Positions 10,144 through 20,374 of a stretch of 64,000 nt of DNA are shown here, in pieces (within the stretch, counting starts at the first letter, position 1; every line of letters begins with the position of its first letter). The notes beneath the pieces were generated by a model, which was not told where the DNA came from, ran no database searches, and saw only the letters and a list, made by a program, of their open reading frames with translations. The stretch is from Anniella stebbinsi (lineage: Eukaryota; Chordata; Lepidosauria; Squamata; Anniellidae): contig JARDYH010000001.1 in assembly GCA_029215795.1 (NCBI GenBank), positions 405,455,154-405,519,153 of the forward strand, given 5' to 3'. Made by a program: the position numbers and the translations under genes.

Positions 10144-11239
10144 GCACAGCTATTCTGTGTGGTGAGTTACTTGGCTACAGGTGGGAATATCTCCCTGGCT
10201 CTGAGGGGCCCCCTGGCCCACTCAGGTGGCTGTTGGCTCTGCCTTGCTGGGACTTTGCCTGGGCATACCCCTTCTGGCTCCCAGTTCCTACTCCACGGCT
10301 GCTGGTGATGCAGCCCTGATAAGCTCCACCTGGGAAGTCTTTGTAGTTCTCCTGATGTTTCGACGGAAGCAGGAAAACTCAGTTTTGCACTGGAATTCTG
10401 CTTTTGGTGAATACTTCTTTAGATGTTGCCAGTTGGAGCTCCCTCTCCTCTTGCCCAGAACCTTCAGTGCTTCAACTCTTTGGGCTTTTCTTCACCTACT
10501 GTGAATGTCTGGCATTTACCAGCAGCCACCACAATTTTCACTTTGGTTGAATTTCAGTCCAATATCCTAGGAATGCGGACGTTAATTTGTGGTGTAGTTT
10601 TCACAAAAGAGGGGAAATGAACAGGGAAGACAGCAAGGGTGGGACCTTGTCCATGGACAAGGAATTCATCAGTTTATGTGGATGGGGAACCATTCAAATC
10701 CCCTCTACTTCCATGACTGGGGCACAGGTTCTAGCTCCGGAGGACTGGCTGACTTCATTCTGCCCCTCCATCTTCACAGCCCAATTAATTCATGGGCTGC
10801 AAAAGTGGAGGGGGGCATCTCGGTCATTTGGGGGAAAGGCTGAAATATGGTGAAATGACACCCTCACCATCGGAAGAGAAAGGGGTGAAAAGCTGTGAGC
10901 CATTTCACCACCCAAGAACCTTACATTGGAGCTGGATGTTCTTATGGGGTAAGTATCATCTCAACCCTAGCCTAGCTCTACTTACTTTCTAAGTACATTT
11001 TTTTTTTAAAAAAGAAGCCATGCTGGCCCATGGGGGAAAAAGTAATCCAAAATCCACCTTCATTAGGACCAACCAAATTGCCACGAAAGTGTGCACATTT
11101 TCACGTTCTCCAGAACATTTAAGCAAAGTAGATGGCGTAAAAAGTGGGAGATGGAGAAGAAAGAGAGAGAGAGAGAAACCCAAATTAGGTTAGATGTTGT
11201 GGTCCAGAGGTCTCCAGTTTAGCTAAGCATAATCCAGGC
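10144..11239. other. No gene recognised
   Basis: Mixed sequence without recognised repeats apart from a short A-run near 11000 and (GA)n near 11163-11177. Short frames here (for example 10226-10504) show no family resemblance. Confidence 0.3.
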
Positions 11240-11304
11240 TTGGAGAAATCTCTCAGTTTCAGGTTTTTGTTTCTCATTTTTCCAGTCTTAAGTTTGATTC
11301 ATCC

Positions 11305-11387
<83 letters not shown>

Positions 11388-11575
11388 AAATTCATAGGCA
11401 TTTTCATGTACATCTCTTAATACGTCCATTTTTGTAGGGAAATTTGCCTAATATAACATTTTTGCAAGCCATTTTCCTAATATAATGCATTTTAATGTTA
11501 TTTTCACTAATAGATGCAATTTTTGTATAATTTTTTTCATTGCAAAACTCCGTTGCAAAATTCGAAGACTTGTGA
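11240..11575 (+). repeat. Dispersed element of the CCTAATATA-repeat family with (CA)n(TA)n inside
   Basis: Begins with TTTCTCATTTTTCCAGTCTT and AAGTTTGATTCATCCC, then a microsatellite (11309-11384). It continues with a series of ~30-bp blocks built on CCTAATATAA and CATTTT. It ends near GCAAAATTCGAAG. The same layout recurs at 29733-29945, about 56990-57372 and 62110-62375. Probably a non-autonomous DNA element; the 62110 copy ends in CACATCTCTA, the shared terminus discussed under findings. Confidence 0.55.
11309..11384. repeat. (CA)n then (TA)n microsatellite
   Basis: About 43 bp of CA followed directly by about 33 bp of TA. It interrupts the dispersed element around it. Confidence 0.97.
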
Positions 11576-11577
11576 CT

Positions 11578-11750
11578 AAGAACATGAGAAGAGCCCTGCT
11601 GGATCAGACCAATGATCCATCTAGTCCAGCACTCCATTCACACAGTAGCCAACCAGCTGTTGACCAGAAACCCACAGCAGGACACGATTGCAACAGCACC
11701 CTCTCACCCACGTTACCCTGCAACTGGTGCATATAGGCTTGGTGTCCTGG
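11578..11750 (-). mobile_element. CR1/L3-type LINE 3' tail
   Basis: The plus strand carries the reverse complement of the 3' end: AGAACATGAGAAGAGCCC, GCTGGATCAGACCAATG, ATCTAGTCCAGCACTC, then the GTTGACC and ACCCACAGCAGGA blocks. Non-coding 3' portion only. Confidence 0.75.
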
Positions 11751-13193
11751 AGGAATGACAAAGGATAAATGAATTTTGATTCACTTATTGTTTCAAAAGT
11801 ATGGAATTACCAAACAAGCCATCCATCGCCAATGTGAACTGATACCTGCAACACCTACCAGTGTCTAATCCATTCAACCTGCAAGATCTGGGAGGGTCCT
11901 GGTTAAACTCATGTGCCAAAAGGTTGCTGAAATTCACCCTCTCATTGCAATCTGGATCTGGCTGATGCCCCATCAGCTTTGGGTTGTTTTGAGGTCCCCA
12001 TCCTTGCCACCCTCATGTCCTTGGACTGCACATTCCTTCCTCCTTGGTCACGTGAGCAGGCCTGCCCTTTCTCGGATCAAAAGTATCCTCGTTAATGCAC
12101 TGGGTGACCTTCCATTTCAAAACCCTTTGATCCTCTCCTGGCTCCCAGCTCATCAAACTTTAAAGGAGGAGCGTGATTTCGGAGCACAGAACAATGCCAA
12201 AGTTCAAGGCATGTCTTTTTCATCTCTGTTCTTTTCTGAAAAGCTGGAACTTTAAATCCAGAATAGAACAGCAAGTGTTCTCCACACTTTGCCTGCTAAT
12301 GTTTCATATACAGATGTTTTAGAAAGGGAAGGAGACTCCCCCCTCTAATGTACTTTTTTGGTAGTGGGCGACCTTCGGATGACCTTGCAGCTCTCCCCCC
12401 ACCAATCTCAGGGTCCTTGGGGAACCAGCTTGGAAGTAGATGAAAGACCTTTGCTGCTTCTTTGGCATTGTTTCGAGGAAGTTGCGAGGCCTTTTTAAAA
12501 AACTGACATCGCAAAACATCAAACCTTTTGCTCGCAGAAAGAAAAGCCGTGGAAATCACTTGATATTCAAAAGGACTCGCTGAAGGTGGCTTTCCTCTAC
12601 ACCGATCAAATATTCCTGGGCAGGAACGGATGCTCCATTCCTGGTTTTATGAGGCAGCTCTGGAGCATCACCCAGACACCCTTGAGTGACATAACTCAGG
12701 GCCAGTTCTGTTTGCTGGGTGTCTGCTGGTGCATATACCCCTCCAGAGGCAAAAGTCATAATGTGTGAGGGACTTATATCCCTTTGTTTACCCAGGAATC
12801 ACAGAGAGAAGAGCTTGGTATGTTCAAAGTGCTTCTATCTAGGGATGCTCCCAACATTTTCCTTATCTGGATTTCTAACTCCCAACTAACTGAGCAAGTT
12901 TCTAAAGTAAAATCAAAGCATTAGAAACTCTTAATTATTCTGGGCTTTTCTTATTGATTTCCAGATTCTGTACAGAGCACTCTGTAGGCGCGCTTTCCCG
13001 TCCTTCAGTTCATTGGTCTCTATCCCAACCCATCCCGCACACAAACACCAGTAAAAACATAATCTTGATGTTATTGTACGTTCTGCACTCTCAAGGGTCT
13101 TCCAATGTTGTGCTTTACCGGTGCATCCAGGAGTGCATGGATGTATCAGTAAACAATGGCACAAAAAAATAGGTAACGCGAGGATCACATCCT
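11751..13193. other. No gene recognised
   Basis: No repeat or exon recognised. Frames at 11911-12255 and 12296-12559 lack any family signature. AT-rich stretches near 12840-12960 are unremarkable. Confidence 0.3.
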
Positions 13194-13509
13194 TAGGCTG
13201 GCCAGATAAAATCCAGGTCAGGGCTCATGTAACTTTAACAGTTGTAGAGAAAAGGGAATTTCAGCCAGTTTCATTTGTATGCAATTAATTCCTGGTGATA
13301 TTCTCTCTTCATCACAACAGTTAAAGGTGCATGCACTATACTACAGTGACCATATACAAAAGAAGGCAGGGCCCCTGCAACTTTGTTGTGACGAAGAGGG
13401 AATTTCACCAGAAACTAACTGCATACAAATGACATTGGCTAAAATTCCCTTTTCTCTACAACGGTTAAAGTTACATGAGCCCTGACCTGGATTTTATCTG
13501 GTCACTCTA
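13194..13509. mobile_element. Palindromic hAT-like MITE, copy 3 (AAAATCCAGGTC variant)
   Basis: A 316-bp hairpin from TAGGCTGGCCAGATAAAATC to GATTTTATCTGGTCACTCTA. It has a perfect 8-bp duplication CACATCCT (13186-13193 and 13510-13517). Subterminal sequence is AAAATCCAGGTCAGGGCTC instead of AAAAGGAGGACAGGGCTC, shared with copy 5 at 52749, so there are two subfamilies. Its centre is rearranged relative to the others. Confidence 0.88.
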
Positions 13510-13517
13510 CACATCCT

Positions 13518-14221
13518 TGAACATAGGACTTCAACCACAGGATCTGTAGGCCCTACCATCAGCTTCCCATCTGGGCTTATAACAACTCTGTCTTCCTTAC
13601 CCATCTCCATCACCGGTAAGGATACCTCCCTTGTCCTTTACAAAATGCCTCTAGTTTTATCAGAAATCACTTGGCTTCCTTTAAAACCCATCCCCAACTT
13701 TTATGGGTCAGTTGGCCCATTTGGAATTTTCAGAAGGTGTTGTGGGCACTCTTACAAAATGGCTGCTGGGGCTGGGTGGGTTGACAATTCAGAAAATGGC
13801 TGCTGTAGTGGCCGTGGCCAGTCATGAAACACTCATTTCCCAGAAGGCAAGCAGGTGAGGCTAGAAGAAAAGTTGCTTGCTCAAGAACCTAAGAACAAGG
13901 CAGAGCTCCAAAACAGAAACTCGATCTTTCGAACCCAAATGAAAATGGCCCAGTTTTAAAAGGGAATTCGTTTTAAATATCTTAAAATAAAACGCAAAGA
14001 GAGGTGGGGATCCTGGTGGTTGGCAAGTGAGGTGTCCCACCGGCTCCACATTGGAGAGCCCAGATTTCTAAATCTGGGGTGCAGTCAGTGGCAACATGAG
14101 GCCCTTCTGCAGCTTCAACAGCCTCCAGACCCCCCCCCCCCCGCCACCTCCTACCATTGGCCAGTCCTGTGCAGCATGGAGAGAGAGAGAGAGAGAGAAT
14201 ATGTGTCTGGGCACATGAAGG
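13518..14221. other. No gene recognised
   Basis: Contains two nearby copies of a short AAAATGGCTGCTG phrase (about 13757 and 13795), a poly-C run near 14132 and a (GA)n run at about 14178-14198. No coding or RNA gene signature. Confidence 0.3.
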
Positions 14222-14770
14222 AGGAGAGCCAATGTGGTGTAGTGGCTAGCGTGACCATATGGAAAGAAGGACTGGGCTCCTGTATCTTTACCAGTTGCAT
14301 AGAAAAGGGAATTCCAGCAGGTGGCTTTTGTATATACACAGAACCTGGTGAGATTCCCTCTTCATCACAACAGTGAAAGCTGCAGGAGCCCTGCCCTCTT
14401 TTGTATCTGGTCACTCTAGTATAGCTGCTGCAGCTTTAACTGTTGTGACGATGAGGGGATTTCACCAGGTGCCGCATGTATACAAATGACACCTGCTGAA
14501 ATTCCCTTTTTTATGCCACTGTTAAAGATACAGGAGCCCTGTCCTGCTTTTCATATGGTCACCCTAGTAGTGGCTAAAGTGTTGGACTGGGAGTCGGGAG
14601 ATCCGGGTTCTAGTCCCCACTCGACCATGGAAACCCACTGGGTGACTTTGGGCCAGTCACAGACCCTCGGTCTAACCTACCTCACAGGAGGTAGGAGGAG
14701 GATTATGTACGCCGCCTTGGGTTCCTTGCAAGAGGAAAAAAGGCGGAATATAAATGCAATAAATGAATGA
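14222..14770 (+). mobile_element. tRNA-derived SINE (Sauria/Squam1-like), split by a MITE
   Basis: The head GGAGAGCCAATGTGGTGTAG (about 14224-14246) includes the A-box region. After a 320-bp insertion the element resumes with GTAGTGGCTAAAGTGTTGGA. The B-box-like GGTTCTAGTCC is at 14606-14616, followed by GGGTGACTTTGGGCCAGTCAC. A CGCCGCCTTGGGTTCC and AAAAGGCGGAATATAAATGC tail follows, ending in AATAAATGAATGA. This arrangement is typical of squamate tRNA-derived SINEs. The insertion separates the A box from the B box, so this copy should be dead as a polymerase III template. Confidence 0.82.
14247..14566. mobile_element. Palindromic hAT-like MITE, copy 4, inside a SINE
   Basis: A 320-bp hairpin from TAGCGTGACCATATGG to CATATGGTCACCCTA. 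It has a perfect 8-bp duplication GTAGTGGC (14239-14246 and 14567-14574) made from SINE sequence, which proves that the MITE arrived after the SINE. It is internally somewhat diverged from copies 1 and 2 (TGTATCTTTACC in place of TGTAACTTTAAC). Non-coding. Confidence 0.9.
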
Positions 14771-15604
14771 GGAGAGTGTGGGAGTGGGCATGCCAGAGGA
14801 GGCCGCTCTCACATGGGTGCGTGGTCCATGTGCCGCTGCCCAGCCCACATTCCGAATAACATCTTCTCTTATGCCTGCTATGAGAAAATAATATTTTGAG
14901 TGCTCCTCCCCGCCTGAACAGAGGAATGAACCCAATTTCTGCCACATTTGCCTTTGCTTAGAAGGAGGACGGGCTTTCCAGATGGTGGCTAATGTTTCAT
15001 TGCCTGGGTGCTCCGGCGCATCCTTTTCTCTGCATCTCCCTTTTGACCACTGGGGAATCTGATGTCCCTTTGGTGCATTTAATTATTTACTGTGAGGCTG
15101 CTTTGATCAATTAAATTCCAACAACAACAACAACAACAACAACCCCACACATGCCTTCTAAGCGCAAAAGTATCCATTTGAAAAACAAACCAAAACATTC
15201 AGACAACTAGGGCTATTCAAAATAATTTTAAAAAGGTGACACAGTGTTTGGAAACGGTAAGTGTGTGTGGTTCCCAACCAAATGTAGACAGACAACTCAG
15301 TCCCAGAAGTCAGCCTGCCTACAAGCTCAGGCTGAATAGTGACTGTTTTCACACAGAAAGTGCTCCACTGAGAGGAGGGATGGGTGAGCTCCACTCCACT
15401 CGTTCCGGCATCCACAAGCTTTCTCGGGAAGTCTTTGCACATCATGCTCTGTGCTGAGAAAGGGAGTTTGGGGCCATCCAAGAGGCCATAGATGCAGATG
15501 CTACCCTTTTATTACTTGCTGCAAATGACACATGAGAGACTTTTGAGCATGGGATGATGCCATCATCCCCTGTGTAAATCAGCCTGTCAAACCACATCTG
15601 CATG
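14771..15604. other. No gene recognised
   Basis: Contains an (AAC)n run at about 15120-15142 after an AT-rich block with ATTTAATTATTTACTG and TTGATCAATTAAA. No repeat family or exon recognised. Confidence 0.3.
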
Positions 15605-16078
15605 AGAACATAAGAATACAAGAGGAGCCCTGCTGGATCAAGTCATCTAGTCCAGCACTCTGTTCACACAGCGGCCAACCAGCAGTCAACTAAGGACCCA
15701 CAAGCAGGACATGTTGCAACAGCACCTTCCCACCCATGTTCCCCAGCAATTGTGCAGACAGGCTTACTGCCTGTGATACTGGTGGTAGAACATAGCCATC
15801 AGGACTAGTAGCCATTGATAACCTTCTCCTCCAGGAATTTATCCAACCCCCTTTTAAAGGCATCCCAATCGGCAGCCATCACTACATCTTGTGATAGTGA
15901 ATTCCATAGCTTAACTACGCGCTGTGTGAAGTCCTTCCTTTTATCTGTCCTGAATCTCCCACTAATCAGCTTCATGGGATGTGACCCCATTGGGTTCTAG
16001 TATTTTGAGAGAGGGAGAAAAATGTCTCCCCATCCACATTCTCCACACCAGGCATCATTTTGTACATCTCTATCCTGT
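15605..16078 (-). mobile_element. CR1/L3-type LINE 3' fragment with ORF2 C-terminus
   Basis: Minus-strand translation at 15805-15990 gives the end of a CR1-like ORF2: HPMKLISGRFRTDKRKDF, then VVKLWNSLSQDVV and LDKFLEEKV. The 3' UTR reaches the typical AACATAAGAATACAAGAGGAG-type end at 15605. The right part reads into the upstream CTCTATCCTGTGCC region. No full domain remains. Confidence 0.8.
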
Positions 16079-16331
16079 GCCTTCATTTGTTGGGGGAAGC
16101 AGGGAAGGAGGGTGTCTCTTTGGGTTGGGGAACAGAGTTGCTGAGGCCTTATACTGGGTCAAACCATTGCTCCATACAGCCCGATCATGTTGGCCTTGAC
16201 TGGCAGAAGCCTTCCAGGGCTGGGCGCTTCCTAGCTCATCTGCTGGAGATGCTAGGGTTTGCGCTATGGAGCCAAAGCAGATACTCCTACCTTTGAAGCC
16301 ATGCATCTCATGGAAAGCATAATTCCTTAGA

Positions 16332-16417
16332 CCAGCCTTTCCCAACATGATGCCCTCTAGATGTGGGAGCATGGGAGTTGTAGTCAGCACATCTGGAGGG
16401 TACCAGTTTGAGGAAGA
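16332..16417. mobile_element. Palindromic MITE, GGGAGTTGTAGTC type
   Basis: CCAGCCTTTCCCAACATGAT followed by GCCCTCTAGATGTG is mirrored by CACATCTGGAGGGTACCAG, with GGGAGTTGTAGTC between. Same family as 4437-4549. Confidence 0.7.
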
Positions 16418-18035
16418 GATTGCCTTAGACCAAGTTTTCTGTGAAACCGGGCTTGATTTCCAGGGGAAAATGGACAAACTCTCTCTCATCCCTGGCTTCT
16501 CTGAGTCTCCACTGCTCTTCCAACACTTGTGCTCAGAGGAAAACTCTTCGAAAGAAATATTTCAAATTCACAGGCCTGTTTTTCACCAACTATTGTTTGC
16601 CTGAACAAGAGACATTTATTAAGATTAATGCCAGGAAAAATCTGATTCTTCTTTTCTCTGATTTCCCCGAGGTCCGCCTTGCACTTCCCAGTGTATTGAT
16701 GGAACACAGGGCCCGGAGGAAACTCACCGTTTCTCATATAATAGATATGTTTCATATATAATGTACTAGCTAAGGGCCCATCAGTGTGACGGGCAGTGAG
16801 TGGTGCTGAGCGTCCCTCCTCAGGCCTCCGAGTTCCTCTCTTCCAGCATTTAAGCCAATTTATGCACCCATCTTAAACCTAAAGTACTTAGAAGGAAATC
16901 ATTCTCTTTTACAATCTGCTCCTGGACTTCTGGCAAATCTTTCTGGCCTCCTTTGAGTCCTGTTGTTCTGTCTTATTTTGGCCAGGAGGTCAACTGCTTG
17001 GACCTTGCATCCAGCCCTCAATGTCATGGACACTCCAGCTGCCATTGGCTTAGCTGCTTTGATGTCATAGTGGGCCCAGGTTGCTTGAGCACTGAAGGTG
17101 GAGTGCAGGGATGGGGAAATGTTAGAAAATGAAACCCAAGCTCTAAGAGCATCTTGGGTGAGATTAAGTTGCTGATCTACAGCATTATTTATTTATTTTA
17201 TTTTAAATAGTTACAGCCCTCTTGGGCTTTTGAATGCCACCTAAGGTGGCCATGTGTTCTACATCACCAAGGAGAGAATCCCCCTGTCTTTGAAGGCATC
17301 CTCTGTGGGAAGCTATTTCCAGTCCATGTCTGATGTAAAGACAAAGATGAGAGAACTCTAAGAAGGGAGAGCCAGCCAGGGCTGTGAAGTTGCCCATCCA
17401 CAGAGAGCACCTGGACACCACACGGAGCATCAGGCACACAGGCCACCTGGTCATGGTGGCACACATTGCATTTCCATTTAAATTATAGCCATCATCTCTA
17501 CATCGATACACATAAATTAAAGTCTCCACAGTTTGATTTTTATGGATCACTGCCCTCTTTTGCCCTCTTTTTGGGTGATGTATATCCTCTTTTTTGGCAA
17601 GGCAGAAATGCCCACTCTAATGTCACCTTCTGAGGTTGGGATATTCCCATTCAGACAGGAGACAAGAACAAAATGCATCAAAAGACTGCCTGTTACACAT
17701 ATAATACTAGCAAGTCAGGGGGGGGGGATAGACTGGGACAGGACTTTCTCCTCCCTGTACAGTGTAGCAAGTACTTGGGAGCATACAGCCCCCCTCCTCC
17801 CCCCTTGACTGAAGTGGGAAAGTCCAGCAATGGTTACATCACATAGGGCTTCTACATTGCTCATTTAGCTTTGGTGGCCATCAATACAGAAGGATAGATT
17901 TGGAAGGCAGCCCAAAGAGTTTGTGGGGAAGACCCAGTGGAGATGAGGCTTTGGAGGAGCAGTTGTCCATCTGAGGATCCGGAGCTGTGAGTTGCTTGGC
18001 CCAGGGCAGGTACAGATTACATTGCAGGGGTAGCA
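16418..18035. other. No gene recognised
   Basis: Mostly unassigned. TGTACTAGCTAAGGGCCC near 16763 looks like the edge of an unidentified dispersed repeat. TTTTTGGGTGATGTATATCC and CTCTTTTTTGGC near 17570-17600 resemble decayed hAT-like ends. A short G-run lies near 17718. No exon recognised. Confidence 0.3.
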
Positions 18036-18042
18036 GTTACTA

Positions 18043-18638
18043 ATGTGGCTCCAAAAAAAGCTTAGAGATGACCAGAAAACAAAAATGGACACATATAGGA
18101 AGTGGAAGGAAGGCCAGGCTACAAAAGAATACAAACAAGTAGCACAGAAGTGTCGGGATGGTATCAGGAAGGCTAAAGCTGAGAAGGAGCTGAGACTAGA
18201 GATGCTAAAAGCAACACAAAAGCTTTCTTCAGATACGTGAATAGAAAAAGACAGAGGAAAGAAATGGTGGTTCAACTGCTTCATGAGGATGGCAAATTGA
18301 TAACAGATGACAAAGAAAAGGCCGAAGTGCTCAATTTCTACTTTGGCTCAGTCTTCTCTCAAAAGTGGGTCTATGACCCCCCTGGAAAAAGTGAAGTACA
18401 AGCTGAAGGGGCAGGATTGCAGTTTGAGATTGATAAACAAATGGTCAAGGAACACCTCATTTCTTTGAACGAGTTCAAATCTTTAGGGCCCGACAAATTG
18501 CATCCTAGAGTAATAAAGGAGCTGGCAGAAGAACTCTTAGAACCACTCTCTATTATCTTTGCGAAATCATGGAAGACGGATGAAGAGCCCGACGACTGGA
18601 GGAGGGCTAAAGTTGTCCCTATCTTCAAAAAAGGTTAG
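18043..18638 (+). pseudogene. CR1 ORF2 remnant, N-terminal reverse transcriptase region (copy A)
   Basis: Two overlapping frames encode the linker KLRDDQKTKMDTYRKW and then the reverse transcriptase entry region with LISLNEFKSLGPDKLHPRV. The intact-sense motif in copy B is FKSPGPDKLHPRV. A TGA breaks it near 18238. The sequence breaks at VVPIFKKG, where the deletion with TTAGGG filler starts. Non-functional. Confidence 0.85.
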
Positions 18639-18702
18639 GGTTATAAAGAAATCAATCTGTGAACATCTTGAAAACAATGCAGTGATTTAGAAGCCAGCAT
18701 GG

Positions 18703-18912
18703 GTTAGGGTAAGGGTCAGACTACCTCCAGCACTCTTAAAATGTTGTGTATGCCTTCTCACCTTATAAACATAAAAAGGGGGGGCAGTAAATAATTTGCA
18801 CGCATGGGCAGAACTAGGCATGGCTGCTAGTGCATGGCGGCCTCCTGCAAGGTCAGATGTGGCAGGGATCTCTCCATGCAAAGATTCCCCCTAAAAAGAA
18901 AAAAGGAAAGTC
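18703..18912. other. Unidentified ~210-bp insertion inside CR1 copy A
   Basis: Uninterrupted CR1 reads GCCAGCATGG, then ATTTGTG, then AAGAACAAATCC. Here the join AGCCAGCATGG is followed by GTTAGGGTAAGGGTCAG and about 200 bp of foreign sequence, ending in an A/G-rich run before AAGGACAAATCC. A minus-strand frame over it has no family resemblance. The left edge carries a telomere-like GTTAGGGT. Confidence 0.55.
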
Positions 18913-19127
18913 AAGGACAAATCCTGTCAGACTAATCTGATCTCATTCTTTGATTGGGTAAACTCCCTTGTGGACTGTGGGAATGCTGTGGACATAATAT
19001 ATCTTGACTTCAGCATAGCTTTTGACAAAGCATCACATGACATTCTGATCAGCAAACTAGCTAAAAGTGGGCTAGATGGAACAGCTGTTAGGTGGATCTA
19101 CAGTTGGCTACAAAATCCGACTCAAAG

Positions 19128-19352
19128 GTTGAATTCAGACAACACGATAGTCAATGGTGGGGTAATAATCAACTTTACAGTTGTTCATCTAGGGGGTACT
19201 CCCCACACAACATGGTAATAAATAATCAACTGTGGCGTGGATTAGGATCAGCGCTGAGTTGACTATGGCAGCAGTCGGATGACACAATAGTCAATACAAC
19301 TGACAATTGTCCCCCCCCCTCCCAGTTGCTTATTGTGTCATCTGAATTCAGC
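19128..19352 (+). mobile_element. Inverted-repeat passenger in CR1 copy A (GCTSAATTC family, copy 1)
   Basis: A 225-bp element whose ends are GTTGAATTCAGACAACAC and GTGTCATCTGAATTCAGC, inverted relative to each other. It interrupts the CR1 reverse transcriptase after the codons for RTQ(R). CAAAG at 19123-19127 and 19353-19357 is a possible 5-bp target duplication. The interior shares GGGTACTCCCCACACAA with the insertion at 28149-28687, which lies at the same CR1 position. No coding capacity. Confidence 0.75.
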
Positions 19353-20218
19353 CAAAGAGTGCTTATCAATGGTATCTTCTTAAGCTGGGGGAAAGTAACG
19401 AGCGGGGTACTGCAGGGCTCAGTCCTGGGCCCAATGCTCTTCAACTTTTTCATTAATGACTTGGATGAGGAGGTGCAGGGTATGGTTATCAGATTTGCAG
19501 ATTACACAAAATTGGGTGGGATCACTAATACCCTGGAAGACAGAAACAAACTCCAAAGTGATCTTGATAGGCTGGAGTGCTGGGCTGAAAACAACAGAAC
19601 GAAATTGAATAGGGGTAAATGCAAAGTTCTCGAACTAGGAAAAAGAAACCAAAGGCACAGTTACAAGATGGGGGATACTTGGTTCAGCAATATTACAAGC
19701 AAGAAAGATCTTGCAATTGTTGTAGATCACGAGCTGAATATGGGCCAACAGTGTGATGTGGCTGCAAAAAAAGCAAATGCTATTTTGGGCTGCATTAATA
19801 AAAGTATAGCTTCCAAACTGCATGAGTAAGTGGTTCCCCACCATTCGGCACTGGTTAGGCTCCATCTTGAGTATTGCGTCTAGTTCTGGGCACCACACGT
19901 CAAGAAGGATGCAGACAAGCTGGAGCGTGTTCAGAGGAGGGTAATGAGGATGATCAGGGGTCTGGAAACAAAGCCCTATGAGGAGAGACTGAAAGAACTG
20001 GGCATGTTTAGCCTGGAGAAGAGAAGACAGAGGGGAGACATGACAGCACTCTTCAAATGCTTGAAAGGTTGTCACACAGAGGAGGGCCAGGATCTCTTCT
20101 CAATCATCCCAGAGTGCAGGACACGGAATAATGGGCTCAAGTTACAGGAAGTCAGATTCCATCTGGACATCAGGAAAAACTTCCTGACTGTTAGAGTAGC
20201 ACGACAATGGAACCCATG
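19353..20218 (+). pseudogene. CR1 ORF2 remnant, C-terminal reverse transcriptase and tail (copy A)
   Basis: Encodes VLQGSVLGPMLFN (motif B, with P to L at the second residue of the VPQG motif) and then RFADYTKLGG. The catalytic motif C FADD has changed to FADY, so a polymerase active-site Asp is lost. The C-terminal region RMIRGLETKPYEERLKELG and LDIRKNFLTVRVARQWNP follows after a frameshift and stop near 19829. Confidence 0.85.
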
Positions 20219-20374
20219 ACCTAGGGAGGTGGTGGGCTCTCCCACATTAGAGGCATTCAAGAGGCAGCTGGACAGCTATCTGCCATGGATGCTTTAGGAT
20301 GGATTCCTGCATTGAGCAGGGGGTTGGACTCGATGGCCTTCTGGGTCACTTCCACTATTCTATGATTCTATGAT

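Larger units (their letters stand above)
18036..20374 (+). mobile_element. CR1 LINE copy A, 5'-truncated, with two insertions
   Basis: Starts within ORF2 (AATGTGGCTCC region between endonuclease and reverse transcriptase) and runs to the tail ATTCTATGATTCTATGATG. Relative to copy B it lost about 72 bp of reverse transcriptase around 18634, now replaced by TTAGGG. It gained about 210 bp at 18703-18912 and carries the inverted-repeat passenger at 19128-19352. Coding remnants occur in several frames. The 5' truncation and tail octamers are normal for CR1. Confidence 0.92.
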
